Shown here: piece after piece, positions 52,464 through 61,544 of the stretch
Layout: the number at the start of each line of letters is the position of its first letter
Numbering within the stretch: position 1 is the first letter of the stretch
Origin: Pseudarthrobacter sp. W1I19
GTDB taxonomy: Bacteria > Actinomycetota > Actinomycetes > Actinomycetales > Micrococcaceae
Assembly: GCF_030817835.1 (NCBI RefSeq)
Contig: NZ_JAUSZR010000001.1
Span: 2,170,001-2,234,000 of the forward strand
Direction of reading: 5' to 3'
Length of the DNA: 64,000 nucleotides
Notes under the pieces: generated by a model
The model's database searches: none
The model's input: the letters and a program-made list of their open reading frames with translations, nothing else
What the model was told of the DNA's origin: nothing
Made by a program: the position numbers and the translations under genes

Positions 52464-53345
52464 ATGAGCTTCAACGACAATGTGCAGCTGGATCCGTCAC
52501 AAGTCCAGGACCGGCGCGGCGGTGGCCGTGGGGTGTTGGTTGGCGGTGGCATTGGCGGCGGGCTCCTCCTGCTCATCGCCACGCTCCTGGGCGTAAATCC
52601 CCAGTTGCTCGAGGGCCTGACCGGCGCGGGGCAGGAGCCACAAAGCCAAGGTACGGCTCCTGCATGCGAAACCGGGGCCGACGCCGACGCCCGGGTGGAC
52701 TGCCGTATCACGGGAACAGTGAACAGCCTGAACGCGTTCTGGCCCGGCTACCTGCAGCAGTACAACGTGCAATACCCGCGGCCTGAGGCCGTGATCTTTA
52801 CCGGGGGCACCAACACCGGTTGCGGTGCTGCCACCTCCGAGGTGGGCCCTTTCTACTGCCCCACTGACACCACCGCCTACTTCGATCCCGGCTTTTTCCA
52901 GGAACTGGTGGACCGGTTTGGTTCCTCCGGTGGCCCGCTCGCGCAGGAGTATGTTGTGGCCCACGAATTCGGGCACCACATCCAAAACGTCCTCGGCAAC
53001 CTGGACCGCGCCCAGCAGGATCCGCAGGGACCGGAATCCGGCGCTGTCCGCACCGAGCTGCAGGCTGACTGCTACGCGGGGCTCTGGGCCAAATACGCGT
53101 CAACCACCCCGAATCCGAACACTGGCCAGCCCTACCTTGAACCGCTGACCCAGCAGGACATCAACGACGCCCTCTCGGCCGCTTCAGCCGTTGGCGATGA
53201 CCGGATCCAGCAGGCGGCCACGGGTCGTGTTTCCCCCGAAGGCTGGACGCACGGGTCCAGTGAACAGCGGCAGCGGTGGTTTGCCCAGGGCTACCAAACG
53301 GGCGACATCAACCAGTGCGACACCTTCTCGGCTCCCCGACTCTAA
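52464..53345 (+). CDS. Neutral zinc metallopeptidase (YpfJ/KPN_02809 family)
   Basis: A 293-residue protein with one N-terminal membrane anchor (GGIGGGLLLLIATLLGVNP near residues 30-50) and an extracellular metallopeptidase domain. The zinc motif is HEFGHHIQN (His167, Glu168, His171), and ELQADCYAGLWAKY contains the third ligand. It matches the KPN_02809 family of neutral zinc metallopeptidases. Substrate unknown. Followed by a strong terminator. Confidence 0.93.
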   Translation: MSFNDNVQLDPSQVQDRRGGGRGVLVGGGIGGGLLLLIATLLGVNPQLLEGLTGAGQEPQSQGTAPACETGADADARVDCRITGTVNSLNAFWPGYLQQYNVQYPRPEAVIFTGGTNTGCGAATSEVGPFYCPTDTTAYFDPGFFQELVDRFGSSGGPLAQEYVVAHEFGHHIQNVLGNLDRAQQDPQGPESGAVRTELQADCYAGLWAKYASTTPNPNTGQPYLEPLTQQDINDALSAASAVGDDRIQQAATGRVSPEGWTHGSSEQRQRWFAQGYQTGDINQCDTFSAPRL

Positions 53346-53368
53346 GTGCTTCCCCGGGTGGGGAGAAC

Positions 53369-53419
53369 ACGACGACGGCGGGTTCACCTTTCCTGGGAAA
53401 GGTGACCCGCCGTCGTCGT
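53369..53419. terminator. Bidirectional terminator
   Basis: A hairpin of about 24 pairs with one bulged base (ACGACGACGGCGGGT... arm) lies between the convergent metallopeptidase and SUF genes, with T-rich sequence after it. Confidence 0.9.
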
Positions 53420-53426
53420 ACTTTAT

Positions 53427-53759
53427 TTAGATGTTGAAGCCGAGGGCCCGCATCTGGTCCTTGCCGTCGTCGGTGATCCGCTCCGGACCCCATGGCGGCA
53501 TCCAGACCCAGTTCAGGCGCCAGTCGTCAACCACGCCGTCCAGGGCCTTGCCCACCTGCTCCTCGAGGACATCGGTGAGCGGGCATGCGGCCGTGGTCAG
53601 GGTCATGTCGATCAGCAGCGCGCCGTCGTCATCGGAATACTTCAGCCCGTACAGCAGGCCGAGGTCCACCACGTTCACGCCGAGCTCAGGATCGATCACA
53701 TCCTTGAGCGCTTCTTCAACGTCCTCCAGGCTGGTGCGGGACGCGTTGATTTCGGTCAT
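53427..53759 (-). CDS. sufT: SufT/MIP18-type Fe-S assembly factor (DUF59)
   Basis: A 110-residue protein of the MIP18/DUF59 family: VIDPELGVNVVDLGLLYGL, LTTAACPLTDVLEEQV with its conserved Cys, and VWMPPWGPERIT at the end. It helps maturation or transfer of Fe-S clusters. It lies 13 bases after sufC, as the last gene of the SUF operon. Confidence 0.92.
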   Translation of the reverse strand: MTEINASRTSLEDVEEALKDVIDPELGVNVVDLGLLYGLKYSDDDGALLIDMTLTTAACPLTDVLEEQVGKALDGVVDDWRLNWVWMPPWGPERITDDGKDQMRALGFNI

Positions 53760-53772
53760 GGCGAAGTCCTAA

Positions 53773-54561
53773 CTAGGCCTGTGCAGCGACAGGTGCGGCG
53801 GCAGCGCCGGCACCCTTGGCGTAGCGGTCGTAACCTTCTTCTTCCAGGCGGTCGGCGAGCTCGGGGCCGCCTTCCTCAACAACCTGGCCGTCCACGAACA
53901 CGTGCACGAAGTCAGGCTTGATGTAGCGCAGGATGCGCGTGTAGTGCGTGATGAGCAGCGTGCCCATGTTGCCATCGGCGTGGGCGCGGTTGACGCCCTC
54001 GGAGACAACCTTCAGCGCGTCGACGTCCAGGCCGGAGTCGGTCTCGTCCAGGACGGCGAACTTGGGCTTGAAGAGTTCGAGCTGAAGGATCTCCACACGC
54101 TTCTTTTCGCCGCCGGAGAAGCCTTCGTTGACGTTGCGCTGGGCGAAGTCAGCGTCGATGCGCAGCTGCTCCATGGCTGCCTTGACGTCCTTGGTCCAGG
54201 TGCGCAGCTTGGGGGCTTCGCCGTCGATGGCCGTCTTGGCGGTGCGCAGGAAGTTGGTCATGCTCACCCCGGGAACCTCCACCGGGTACTGCATGGCCAG
54301 GAAGACGCCGGCGCGGGCGCGCTCGTCGACGCTCATTTCCAGTACGTCTTCGCCGTCCAGCGTGATGGAGCCGCTGGTGACGTTGTAGCGCGGGTGGCCT
54401 GCGATGGTGGAGGCCAGCGTGGACTTGCCGGAACCGTTGGGGCCCATGATGGCGTGGGTCTCGCCGGTCCGGATGGTCAGGCTGACGCCCTTCAGGATTT
54501 CCTTGGTGCCCTGTTCCGTCTCAATGCTGACGTGCAGGTCCTTGATCTCAAGAGTAGACAT
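53773..54561 (-). CDS. sufC: Fe-S cluster assembly ATPase SufC
   Basis: A 262-residue ABC-type ATPase. Walker A is MGPNGSGKSTLAS, the signature FSGGEKKRVEILQL, and Walker B AVLDETDSGLDVDALKVV, typical of SufC rather than transport ATPases; ITHYTRILRYIKPD contains the switch His. It drives SufB-SufD. An Ala/Pro-rich tail closes the protein. The ATG is 79 bases after the Rieske gene, the largest gap in the operon. Confidence 0.96.
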   Translation of the reverse strand: MSTLEIKDLHVSIETEQGTKEILKGVSLTIRTGETHAIMGPNGSGKSTLASTIAGHPRYNVTSGSITLDGEDVLEMSVDERARAGVFLAMQYPVEVPGVSMTNFLRTAKTAIDGEAPKLRTWTKDVKAAMEQLRIDADFAQRNVNEGFSGGEKKRVEILQLELFKPKFAVLDETDSGLDVDALKVVSEGVNRAHADGNMGTLLITHYTRILRYIKPDFVHVFVDGQVVEEGGPELADRLEEEGYDRYAKGAGAAAAPVAAQA

Positions 54562-54640
54562 GTGTCTTGTTCTCCTCTGCACCGTGCCTGGCGGCGGCGG
54601 TGCGGTCTCTGTCTGGAAGTTGGTTCGTAATTCTGTGGAG

Positions 54641-55000
54641 CTAGCTGAAGTTGGGGGCTTCGGCGCCGTTGAGGACGCTGGTGAAGTCCACGTAGACCTC
54701 ATCGCCCCGGATCTCGACGGCGAAGACGGGCACGGGATCATAGGCCGGCAGCTGCAGCGGTTCGCCGGTGCGCAGATCGAACTGGGAACCGTGGCCCCAG
54801 CACTCGATGGCGCAGCCCTCCACTTCGCCTTCGGACAGTGAGATGTCCGCGTGCGAGCAGGTGTCGCCGATGGCATGGATCTCCCCCATGGAGTCCTTGA
54901 CGATGGCCACAGGGTAGTCGTCGATCAGGATCCGCAGCGCCTGCTTCAGCTGGATTTCATCCACCTTGCAGACAAGCTCGCCCTTTGGCTGGTCAGTCAT
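54641..55000 (-). CDS. Rieske [2Fe-2S] ferredoxin in the suf operon
   Basis: A 119-residue Rieske-type protein with Cys48/His50 (DTCSHADISLS) and Cys67/His70 (ECWGHGSQFDL), all ligands of a Rieske cluster. It resembles ferredoxin subunits of non-heme iron oxygenases, but no oxygenase is nearby. It lies between sufD and sufC, 24 bases after sufD. A role in supplying electrons to Fe-S assembly is likely by position, not proven. Confidence 0.93.
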   Translation of the reverse strand: MTDQPKGELVCKVDEIQLKQALRILIDDYPVAIVKDSMGEIHAIGDTCSHADISLSEGEVEGCAIECWGHGSQFDLRTGEPLQLPAYDPVPVFAVEIRGDEVYVDFTSVLNGAEAPNFS

Positions 55001-55024
55001 TTGTAAACCCGTGCTCCGTGCCTT

Positions 55025-56308
55025 CTAGTTGTCCGTCAGTGCGAGTTCGTGTTCAACAGCGTCGGTCAGCCGCTCCTCGATGGAGGGGACCTTGATCTGC
55101 TGGATGATCTCATTGAGGAAGCCGCGGACCACCAGACGGCGGGCAACATCCTCGGGGATGCCGCGGGCCATCAGGTAGAACAGGTGCTCGTCATCCATGC
55201 GGCCGGTGGCGCTGGCGTGGCCTGCACCCTCGATCAGGCCGGTCTCGATTTCGAGGTTGGGCACGGAGTCGGCGCGGGCGCCGTCAGTGAGCAGCAGGTT
55301 GCGGTTGGCCTCGTAGGTGTCGGTGCCTTCAGCTTCCTTGCGGATGAGGACGTCGCCCACCCAGACCGCGTGGGCGTTGCGGCCCTGCAGTGCGCCCTTG
55401 TAGAGCACGTTGGACTTGCAGTTGGCCACTGCGTGGTCCACGAAGAGGCGCTGCTCCAGGTGCTGGCCGGCGTCGGCGAAGTACAGGCCGAACATTTCGG
55501 CCTCGCCGCCGGGGGCGGTGAAGCGGGCCGACGGCGTGACGCGGACCAGGTCGCCGCCCAGGCTCACCATAACGTGCTTGAGCTTGGCGTCGCGGCCGAT
55601 CTTTGCCTGCTGCGAGGAGGCGTGGACGGCGTCGTCGTTCCATTCCTGGAGCGTGATAACCGTCAGGTTGGCGCCGTCTTCGACGATGATCTCCACGTTC
55701 TCCGAAACTACGGCGGAGCCCTTATGGTTCAGGACCACAACTGCCTTGGAGAACTTTTCGGCGACGATCACCAGGTGCTGGGCGGCGGCCTCCAGGGAGG
55801 TGCCTTCGATGTCGACGCTGATCTCCGTCGTCGCCTCGAACTCGGACGGGATGGTCACCACGGTTGCCCCGGCGAAGTTCTCCCAGGCGTTGGCGGACAC
55901 GCGGTCCTCGGGGATGCCGGCGGTACCGATGCGATTGTCATCGCGGCCGACGCTCTCAACAGTGACCTGCTCGGGACCGTTGACCACCACGGTGGGTGCC
56001 GCGCCGGACAGGACCTCGGAGTGCAGCCCGCGGAGGCGCTTGAGCGGGGTGAAGCGCCAGTCTTCCTCCATGCCGGTGAGCGGCTTGAAGTCGGCCAGCT
56101 TGTAGGACGTGAGGCGTCCGGCGCGGGAGCTGTCCGGGATGCCGACGCCGCCGCCATGGGAGTGGCTCTTGGCAGAATCCCCGGCAAGCGGTGCCTTGGT
56201 GCCCGCGTTGATGGGTGAGAGGCTCTCGCCTTCTTCGGTGAAGCCGTTGATGAACGGCTGGGCTGAGGGCGCGCCGATACGTGCCTTTTCAGTAGTGATT
56301 TCAGTCAT
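55025..56308 (-). CDS. sufD: Fe-S cluster assembly protein SufD
   Basis: A 427-residue beta-helix protein: FKPLTGMEEDWRFTPLKRL near the N-terminus, many short beta repeats, and the C-terminal GRMDDEHLFYLMARGIPEDVARRLVVRGFLNEII typical of SufD. It forms the SufBC2D scaffold complex. The ATG is two bases after the sufB stop, so translation is coupled. Confidence 0.96.
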   Translation of the reverse strand: MTEITTEKARIGAPSAQPFINGFTEEGESLSPINAGTKAPLAGDSAKSHSHGGGVGIPDSSRAGRLTSYKLADFKPLTGMEEDWRFTPLKRLRGLHSEVLSGAAPTVVVNGPEQVTVESVGRDDNRIGTAGIPEDRVSANAWENFAGATVVTIPSEFEATTEISVDIEGTSLEAAAQHLVIVAEKFSKAVVVLNHKGSAVVSENVEIIVEDGANLTVITLQEWNDDAVHASSQQAKIGRDAKLKHVMVSLGGDLVRVTPSARFTAPGGEAEMFGLYFADAGQHLEQRLFVDHAVANCKSNVLYKGALQGRNAHAVWVGDVLIRKEAEGTDTYEANRNLLLTDGARADSVPNLEIETGLIEGAGHASATGRMDDEHLFYLMARGIPEDVARRLVVRGFLNEIIQQIKVPSIEERLTDAVEHELALTDN

Positions 56309-56310
56309 CG

Positions 56311-57774
56311 TTATCCGACGGACCCTTCCATCTGCAGTTCAATCAGGCGGTTCAGCTCAAGTGCGTACTCCATGGGGAGCTCGCGGGCAATCGGCTCGAT
56401 GAAGCCGCGGACGATCATCGCCATGGCTTCGTCTTCGCGCATGCCGCGGGACATCAGGTAGAAGAGCTGTTCTTCGCTGACCCGGGAAACAGTTGCTTCG
56501 TGGCCCATCACAACGTCGTCCTCGCGGATGTCGATGTAGGGGTAGGTGTCCGAACGGCTGATGGTGTCCACCAGCAGCGCGTCACAACGGACCGTGTTGG
56601 CGGAGTGCTTGGCGCCTTCACGAACCTGGACCAGGCCGCGGTAGGCTGCACGGCCGCCGCCGCGGGCCACCGACTTGGAAATGATGGAGCTCTTGGTGTT
56701 CGGCGCGATGTGGACCATCTTGGAGCCGGTGTCCTGGTGCTGGCCTTCGCCGGCGAACGCGATGGACAGGGTCTCGCCCTTGGCGTGCTCACCCACCAGG
56801 TACACGGCCGGGTACTTCATGGTGACCTTGGAACCGATGTTGCCATCGACCCATTCCATGGTGGCGCCCTCTTCGCAGATGGCACGCTTGGTCACCAGGT
56901 TGTACACGTTGTTGGACCAGTTCTGGATGGTGGTGTAGCGGACGCGGGCGCCCTTCTTCACGATGATTTCCACCACGGCGGAGTGCAGCGAGTCCGAGGT
57001 GTAGATGGGCGCGGTGCAGCCTTCGATGTAGTGGACGTAGGAGTCCTCGTCGGCGATGATGAGCGTGCGCTCGAACTGGCCCATGTTTTCCGTGTTGATG
57101 CGGAAGTATGCCTGCAGCGGGATATCCACGTGGACACCCTTGGGCACGTACACGAACGATCCGCCGGACCACACGGCCGTGTTCAGCGAGGCAAACTTGT
57201 TGTCGCCTACCGGAATGATGGTGCCGAAGTACTCCTGGAAGATCTCCGGGTGTTCCTTCAGGGCGGTGTCGGTGTCCAGGAAGATGACACCCTGCCTCTC
57301 AAGGTCCTCACGCAGCTGGTGGTAGACGACCTCTGACTCGTACTGGGCGGCGACACCGGAAACCAGTCGCTGCTTTTCGGCTTCGGGGATGCCCAGCTTG
57401 TCGTAGGTGTTCTTGATGTCCTCGGGGAGGTCTTCCCAGGTGGCTGCCTGCTTCTCGGTGGAGCGGACAAAGTACTTGATGTTGTCGAAGTCGATGCCGG
57501 ACAGGTCCGCGCCCCAGGTGGGCATGGGCTTGCGGTCGAAGTACTTCAGGCCCTTGAGGCGCAGGTCGAGCATCCATTCCGGTTCGCTCTTCTTCGCCGA
57601 AATGTCCCGGACTACCTCTTCGTTGAGCCCACGGCGTGCGTTGGCGCCGGCGTCGTTCTTGTCGGCCCATCCGTACTCGTAGGTGCCGATGCCGTGGAGC
57701 TCGGGATTCTTTTCCAGAATCTCCGAGATCACAGTGTTTTCGGCTACCGCTTTCTCTGATAGTTGGTCCGTCAT
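56311..57774 (-). CDS. sufB: Fe-S cluster assembly protein SufB
   Basis: A 487-residue Suf[54 protein letters not shown] and the C-terminal [40 protein letters not shown]. It carries the nascent cluster in the SufBCD complex. The ATG overlaps the sufR stop (TGATG) and has GAAAGG upstream; a GTG one codon earlier is also possible. No intein is inserted, unlike in Mycobacterium tuberculosis. Confidence 0.97.
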   Translation of the reverse strand: MTDQLSEKAVAENTVISEILEKNPELHGIGTYEYGWADKNDAGANARRGLNEEVVRDISAKKSEPEWMLDLRLKGLKYFDRKPMPTWGADLSGIDFDNIKYFVRSTEKQAATWEDLPEDIKNTYDKLGIPEAEKQRLVSGVAAQYESEVVYHQLREDLERQGVIFLDTDTALKEHPEIFQEYFGTIIPVGDNKFASLNTAVWSGGSFVYVPKGVHVDIPLQAYFRINTENMGQFERTLIIADEDSYVHYIEGCTAPIYTSDSLHSAVVEIIVKKGARVRYTTIQNWSNNVYNLVTKRAICEEGATMEWVDGNIGSKVTMKYPAVYLVGEHAKGETLSIAFAGEGQHQDTGSKMVHIAPNTKSSIISKSVARGGGRAAYRGLVQVREGAKHSANTVRCDALLVDTISRSDTYPYIDIREDDVVMGHEATVSRVSEEQLFYLMSRGMREDEAMAMIVRGFIEPIARELPMEYALELNRLIELQMEGSVG

Positions 57775-58607
57775 CACGGCCTTTCTTGCTGCTGGTTGGT
57801 TACTTCATTCAGGCTGGCGGGGGCTGCCGGGAGCTTTGTGGGCGCCTGGGCAGACAGCCGGCCTGTAGGAATATGGGTGGTGCAGACGTGCCCGCCGCGC
57901 GCCAGGGTGGAAAGCCGGCGCACGTCCACGCCAACGAGCCTCGAGAACACTTCGGTCTCCACATCGCAGAAAACGGGGAACCGGGCGGCGAGCTGCTGGA
58001 TGGGGCAGTGGCCCTGGCACAGCTGGACGCTGGAGAGGGCCGCCGGGAGCGGGGCCTTGGCCTCGATGGAGGCTGCGGATGCGACGAAATTATCACGGCT
58101 CAGTGCCTCGGCCAGCGCCCTGGCACGGTCGGTGACGTCCGGACCGGCCTTTTCGATTTCCGGCGCGTAGCGGCGCTCCATCTCCGAGAAGCGTTCGACG
58201 GCGAAGGCGCGCACGGCGTCCGGGCCCGCCATTTTCTGGAGCTGCTGGAGGGCCAAAGCGGCGATATCAAGGTAGTCGTTGCCGAGGCTGGACTGGCCCT
58301 GGGAGCTGAGGACGTAGCGGCGTGCGGGACGGCCAGCGCCCGCACCTGACCGGGCCACGCGCTTGACTTCGATCACACCGGCCCGTGACAAATGGTCCAG
58401 GTGGCGCCGTACGGCCGCGGGCGTGAAACCAAGCAGGTCCCCGAGCTCGGCGGCGCTGACAGGTCCGTGCTCCAGGACGGCGGACAGGACCCGGTCCCTG
58501 GTGCGCTCATCGGCGTCAGCCAGCGGACCGGCGGCCGGACGGCCGCGGTCTGCGGGAGCCTCGGAGGCTCCCTGCCCGGCAAAGGGCACAGCAGTAGCGT
58601 TGCTCAT
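57774..58607 (-). CDS. sufR: SufR-type Fe-S-sensing transcriptional regulator
   Basis: A 277-residue regulator. The winged helix-turn-helix spans about residues 40-95 ([33 protein letters not shown]). The C-terminal half has the cysteines of Suf[18 protein letters not shown] and GGHVCTTHI, which bind an Fe-S cluster. In cyanobacteria and mycobacteria (Rv1460) it represses suf when clusters are plentiful. It is first in the operon; a perfect palindrome lies just before the start. The chosen ATG is three codons after a GTG. Confidence 0.94.
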   Translation of the reverse strand: MSNATAVPFAGQGASEAPADRGRPAAGPLADADERTRDRVLSAVLEHGPVSAAELGDLLGFTPAAVRRHLDHLSRAGVIEVKRVARSGAGAGRPARRYVLSSQGQSSLGNDYLDIAALALQQLQKMAGPDAVRAFAVERFSEMERRYAPEIEKAGPDVTDRARALAEALSRDNFVASAASIEAKAPLPAALSSVQLCQGHCPIQQLAARFPVFCDVETEVFSRLVGVDVRRLSTLARGGHVCTTHIPTGRLSAQAPTKLPAAPASLNEVTNQQQERP

Positions 58608-58614
58608 GGAATAC

Positions 58615-58629
58615 ACAACACAATGTTGT
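58615..58629. promoter_or_regulatory. Probable SufR operator
   Basis: ACAACA-CAA-TGTTGT is a perfect inverted repeat, resembling the CAAC...GTTG type sites known for SufR. A TAAATT -10 box on the minus strand (58638-58633) puts the transcription start inside it. Confidence 0.75.
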
Positions 58630-58710
58630 CCTAATTTAGTCCCGCATTCCAGTAAGGACAGGCTGACCTGCCCGGGGCACCGTACAGCCCGCGGAAAATA
58701 CTACATCCCG

Positions 58711-58716
58711 TAGAAT
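58711..58716 (+). promoter_or_regulatory. -10 hexamer TAGAAT of a probable leaderless gene
   Basis: TAGAAT ends six bases before the GTG at 58723, so the transcription start coincides with the G of the start codon. Confidence 0.55.
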
Positions 58717-58722
58717 ACTGGG

Positions 58723-59691
58723 GTGCGATCCCCCCAGTCCCCGGTTCTGTCCATCAGCGGGCTCATTAAGGATGTTGGCCCGCTTGCCAGCCTGGACGGA
58801 AAAATGCTCCGGGTGGTGAGCGGCGTCTCCCTTGTGGCCGAGCGTGGCCAGGTGACAGCACTGCTTGGCGCCAACGGCGCCGGAAAAACCACTACACTCG
58901 AGTGCGCCCAAGGCCTCCAAAAGCGCAGCGGCGGCACCATCTCGCTCCTGGGCCAGGACCCTGCCTCGGCCGGGGCGGACCTTCGCTCCCGCGTAGGTGT
59001 GATGCTCCAGGACGGCGGGCTGCCGCCGTCGTCCAGGCCCGTTCCGCTGCTGCGGCACATCGCGGGACTCTACGAAACACCGTGGCCTGTGGACGACCTA
59101 ATCCAGCGCCTGGGCATTGATACCTTCAGCCGCACCACCGTCCGCCGCCTGTCCGGGGGGCAGAAGCAGCGCCTCGCGCTGGCCGCCGCGCTGATCGGCA
59201 GGCCGGAAGTACTGTTCCTTGACGAGCCCAGCGCCGGCCTGGACCCGCAGTCCCGCCAGTTGGTGTTTGACCTCATCACAGAACTCCGGGACGCCGGGAT
59301 GGGGATCATCCTCACTACGCACCTTATGGACGACGCCCAGCGCCTGGCTGACTTTGTTTACATCATCGACGGCGGCCGGAACGTCGCCGAGGGCACCGTG
59401 CAGGAACTGCTCCGGCGCAATCCCGGAGTGGAGGCCGGCGCGGAACACATCCGCACCCTGGAGTTCGAGGCAGCTCCGGGTTTGGATTTCGACGGCGTCC
59501 TCCCGGCTGGCATTGCCGTGTCCGAGGCCCGTGCAGGAAGTTACTCCGTCACAGGGAGCCTTACCCCGGCCCACCTGGCAGCCCTGGCCCGGTGGTGGGA
59601 AGCGCATAACATCATGCCCGCTTCGATGAGCCTGCAGGCGCGTAGCCTTGAAGACGTCTTTCTGGATATCTCGGGAAAGGACATCCGATGA
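58723..59691 (+). CDS. ABC exporter ATP-binding protein
   Basis: A 322-residue ATPase: Walker A ALLGANGAGKTTTLEC, signature LSGGQKQRLALAAALI, Walker B VLFLDEPSAGLDPQ and H-loop TTHLMDDAQRLAD, followed by an extra C-terminal domain as in DrrA-type exporters. The permease gene overlaps it by four bases. Order and direction with the permease and ctaA match Rv1458c-Rv1456c in mycobacteria, next to the suf operon, so export of a heme-related or membrane substrate is suspected. Confidence 0.93.
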   Translation: MRSPQSPVLSISGLIKDVGPLASLDGKMLRVVSGVSLVAERGQVTALLGANGAGKTTTLECAQGLQKRSGGTISLLGQDPASAGADLRSRVGVMLQDGGLPPSSRPVPLLRHIAGLYETPWPVDDLIQRLGIDTFSRTTVRRLSGGQKQRLALAAALIGRPEVLFLDEPSAGLDPQSRQLVFDLITELRDAGMGIILTTHLMDDAQRLADFVYIIDGGRNVAEGTVQELLRRNPGVEAGAEHIRTLEFEAAPGLDFDGVLPAGIAVSEARAGSYSVTGSLTPAHLAALARWWEAHNIMPASMSLQARSLEDVFLDISGKDIR

Positions 59692-60509
59692 ACGGGACAG
59701 CCTCCGGCGCCGCTTCCGCTGATGCCGGCAGTGCACCGATGGCCGCGCTGGGCGGAGTGTCCGGATCCCAGCGGCCTGCCTCGTTGCTGCAGCGGGTGCT
59801 GCTGCAGGGCAGATACGAGGCCCTTGCCATGCTCCGCAACGGCGAGCAACTCATCCTGGCGGTGGTGTTGCCGCTCCTGGCATTGGTTGGCCTGACCGTG
59901 ACGCCGTTCCTCGACGGGATGGGCGGCAGCCGCGTCGATGTTGCCGTACCGGGCATCCTGGCGCTGTGCGCCATGTCCACCGCGTTCACCGGCCAGGGCA
60001 TCGCCACCGGCTTCGACCGCCGCTACGGCGTCCTCCGCTTCCTGTCCACCACACCATTGGGCCGCGCTGGACTGATCGCCGGCAAGGCACTTTCGGTCCT
60101 CGCCGTGCTCTGCCTCCAGGTCGCCGTCGTCAGTGCAGTGGCTTTTGCCCTGGGCTGGCGGCCCGAGGCAGCCGGCTGGCTGCCTGGCCTGTTTCTCCTG
60201 GCTCTGGGTGCCGCTGCTTTTACCGCGCTGGGTCTGCTGGTGGCCGGGACGGTCCGGCCGGAAGCGACACTGGCCATCACCAACCTGCTGTGGATCCTCC
60301 TGGGCGCCTTGGGGGGAATTGTCATCCCGGCCGAACGGCTGCCCGCCGGCCCGCAGTCAGTGGTGCACTTCCTGCCTTCCGGCGCCCTGGGTGAATCCCT
60401 GCGCGAAGCTTTCCTCAGTGGCACGCTCAACGGCGCCGCCGCCCTTATCCTGCTGCTTTGGGCCGTCATCGCCGGGGCAGCTGCCATCCGTTGGTTCAAG
60501 TGGAATTGA
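59688..60509 (+). CDS. ABC exporter permease (ABC-2 type)
   Basis: A 273-residue ABC-2 type permease with six membrane segments (e.g. LILAVVLPLLALVGLTVTPF; LALCAMSTAFTGQGIATGF; LWILLGALGGIVIPAERLP). Its ATG overlaps the ATPase stop (ATGA). It resembles drug- or lipid-exporter permeases; with the preceding ATPase it would form one exporter. ctaA follows after seven bases. Confidence 0.92.
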   Translation: MNGTASGAASADAGSAPMAALGGVSGSQRPASLLQRVLLQGRYEALAMLRNGEQLILAVVLPLLALVGLTVTPFLDGMGGSRVDVAVPGILALCAMSTAFTGQGIATGFDRRYGVLRFLSTTPLGRAGLIAGKALSVLAVLCLQVAVVSAVAFALGWRPEAAGWLPGLFLLALGAAAFTALGLLVAGTVRPEATLAITNLLWILLGALGGIVIPAERLPAGPQSVVHFLPSGALGESLREAFLSGTLNGAAALILLLWAVIAGAAAIRWFKWN

Positions 60510-60516
60510 GATATCC

Positions 60517-61461
60517 GTGAGCACGGCGTCACGCCTCCCCCAGTTCGTAAACCGCCTGTCATCCCGGCTGCCGCGCACCGTGGACGTCAGGGTGCGGCGC
60601 CTTGCCGTTGCTTCGCTCATTGGGCAGACCCTCCTGGTGGTAACCGGCGGGGCCGTTCGGCTGACGGCGTCCGGCCTTGGCTGCCCCACATGGCCGCGCT
60701 GTACCGACACCTCCCTGGTGAACACTCCCGAGATGGGCATCCACGGCTTCATCGAATTCGGCAACCGGCTCCTTACGTTTGCCCTGGCAGCCGTGGCCGC
60801 CCTGATGCTGGTTTATCTTTGGAACCTGCGCAAAGAGCGGCGCGATCTCTTCCTGCTGGCCCTTGGCCTCCTGGCCAGCATCCCGGCGCAGGCCATTATC
60901 GGCGGCATCACGGTGCTCACGAACCTTAATCCCTGGGTGGTGGGCCTGCACTTCCTGGTGTCGATGGCGCTGGTGGTGTTTGCCACGCTGCTGGTCAACC
61001 GGTCCTTCGGCCGGACTGGCCGGTTCCTGGCCGCCCGGCACCCGGCACTGCCGGGGATCATGCGGCCGGTGACGGCCGCCGTCGCACTCTTTTCAGCTAT
61101 TGCCGTAATGCTCGGGGTGGTGGTCACGGGAGCAGGACCGCACGCCGGCGACGCCGATGCTCCCCGCAACGGCCTGGACTGGGACCTGTTCTCCCACATC
61201 CACGCCGTGCCCGCGTACCTGGTGACTGCGGGAACCGCCGTCGCACTGGCGCTCGTGATCCTGCGCCGGATCCCGGGGCCCTTCCGGACCGCGGTGCTGG
61301 GACTCCTTGGCGTGACCGTCCTGCAGGCGATCATCGGTTTCACCCAGTACTACAACGGCATTCCGGCCCTCCTGGTGGCTGCCCACATGCTCGGCGCCGC
61401 GCTGCTGATGGTGGCCTCAACCAACGCCTGGGATCTCGCCAAAGCCAGCCCGGTGGAGTAG
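60517..61461 (+). CDS. ctaA: Heme A synthase, COX15/CtaA family
   Basis: A 314-residue membrane protein with eight segments. Family marks are QTLLVVTGGAVRLTASGLGCPTWPRC, EFGNRLLTFALAAVAAL with the first His region nearby, and SHIHAVPAYLV with conserved His. It hydroxylates heme O to heme A for cytochrome aa3. The start is GTG, seven bases after the permease stop. SURF1, encoded elsewhere in this window, acts in the same assembly. Confidence 0.93.
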   Translation: MSTASRLPQFVNRLSSRLPRTVDVRVRRLAVASLIGQTLLVVTGGAVRLTASGLGCPTWPRCTDTSLVNTPEMGIHGFIEFGNRLLTFALAAVAALMLVYLWNLRKERRDLFLLALGLLASIPAQAIIGGITVLTNLNPWVVGLHFLVSMALVVFATLLVNRSFGRTGRFLAARHPALPGIMRPVTAAVALFSAIAVMLGVVVTGAGPHAGDADAPRNGLDWDLFSHIHAVPAYLVTAGTAVALALVILRRIPGPFRTAVLGLLGVTVLQAIIGFTQYYNGIPALLVAAHMLGAALLMVASTNAWDLAKASPVE

Positions 61462-61479
61462 TTTCGCGCCGCAATAAAG

Positions 61480-61512
61480 AATGCCCCCGGTTCGGTTCGA
61501 ACCGGGGGCATT
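61480..61512. terminator. Bidirectional terminator
   Basis: A 15-base perfect inverted repeat (AATGCCCCCGGTTCG and its complement, loop GTT) lies after ctaA and before the convergent SulP gene. Confidence 0.92.
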
Positions 61513-61544
61513 GCTGCGCTAGCCGCAGATGTAAGCCTTGACAG

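Noticed and set aside
60133..60516. Upstream extension of ctaA
   Set aside because: The extra residues are a second frame of the permease gene; the GTG at 60517 fits the family start.
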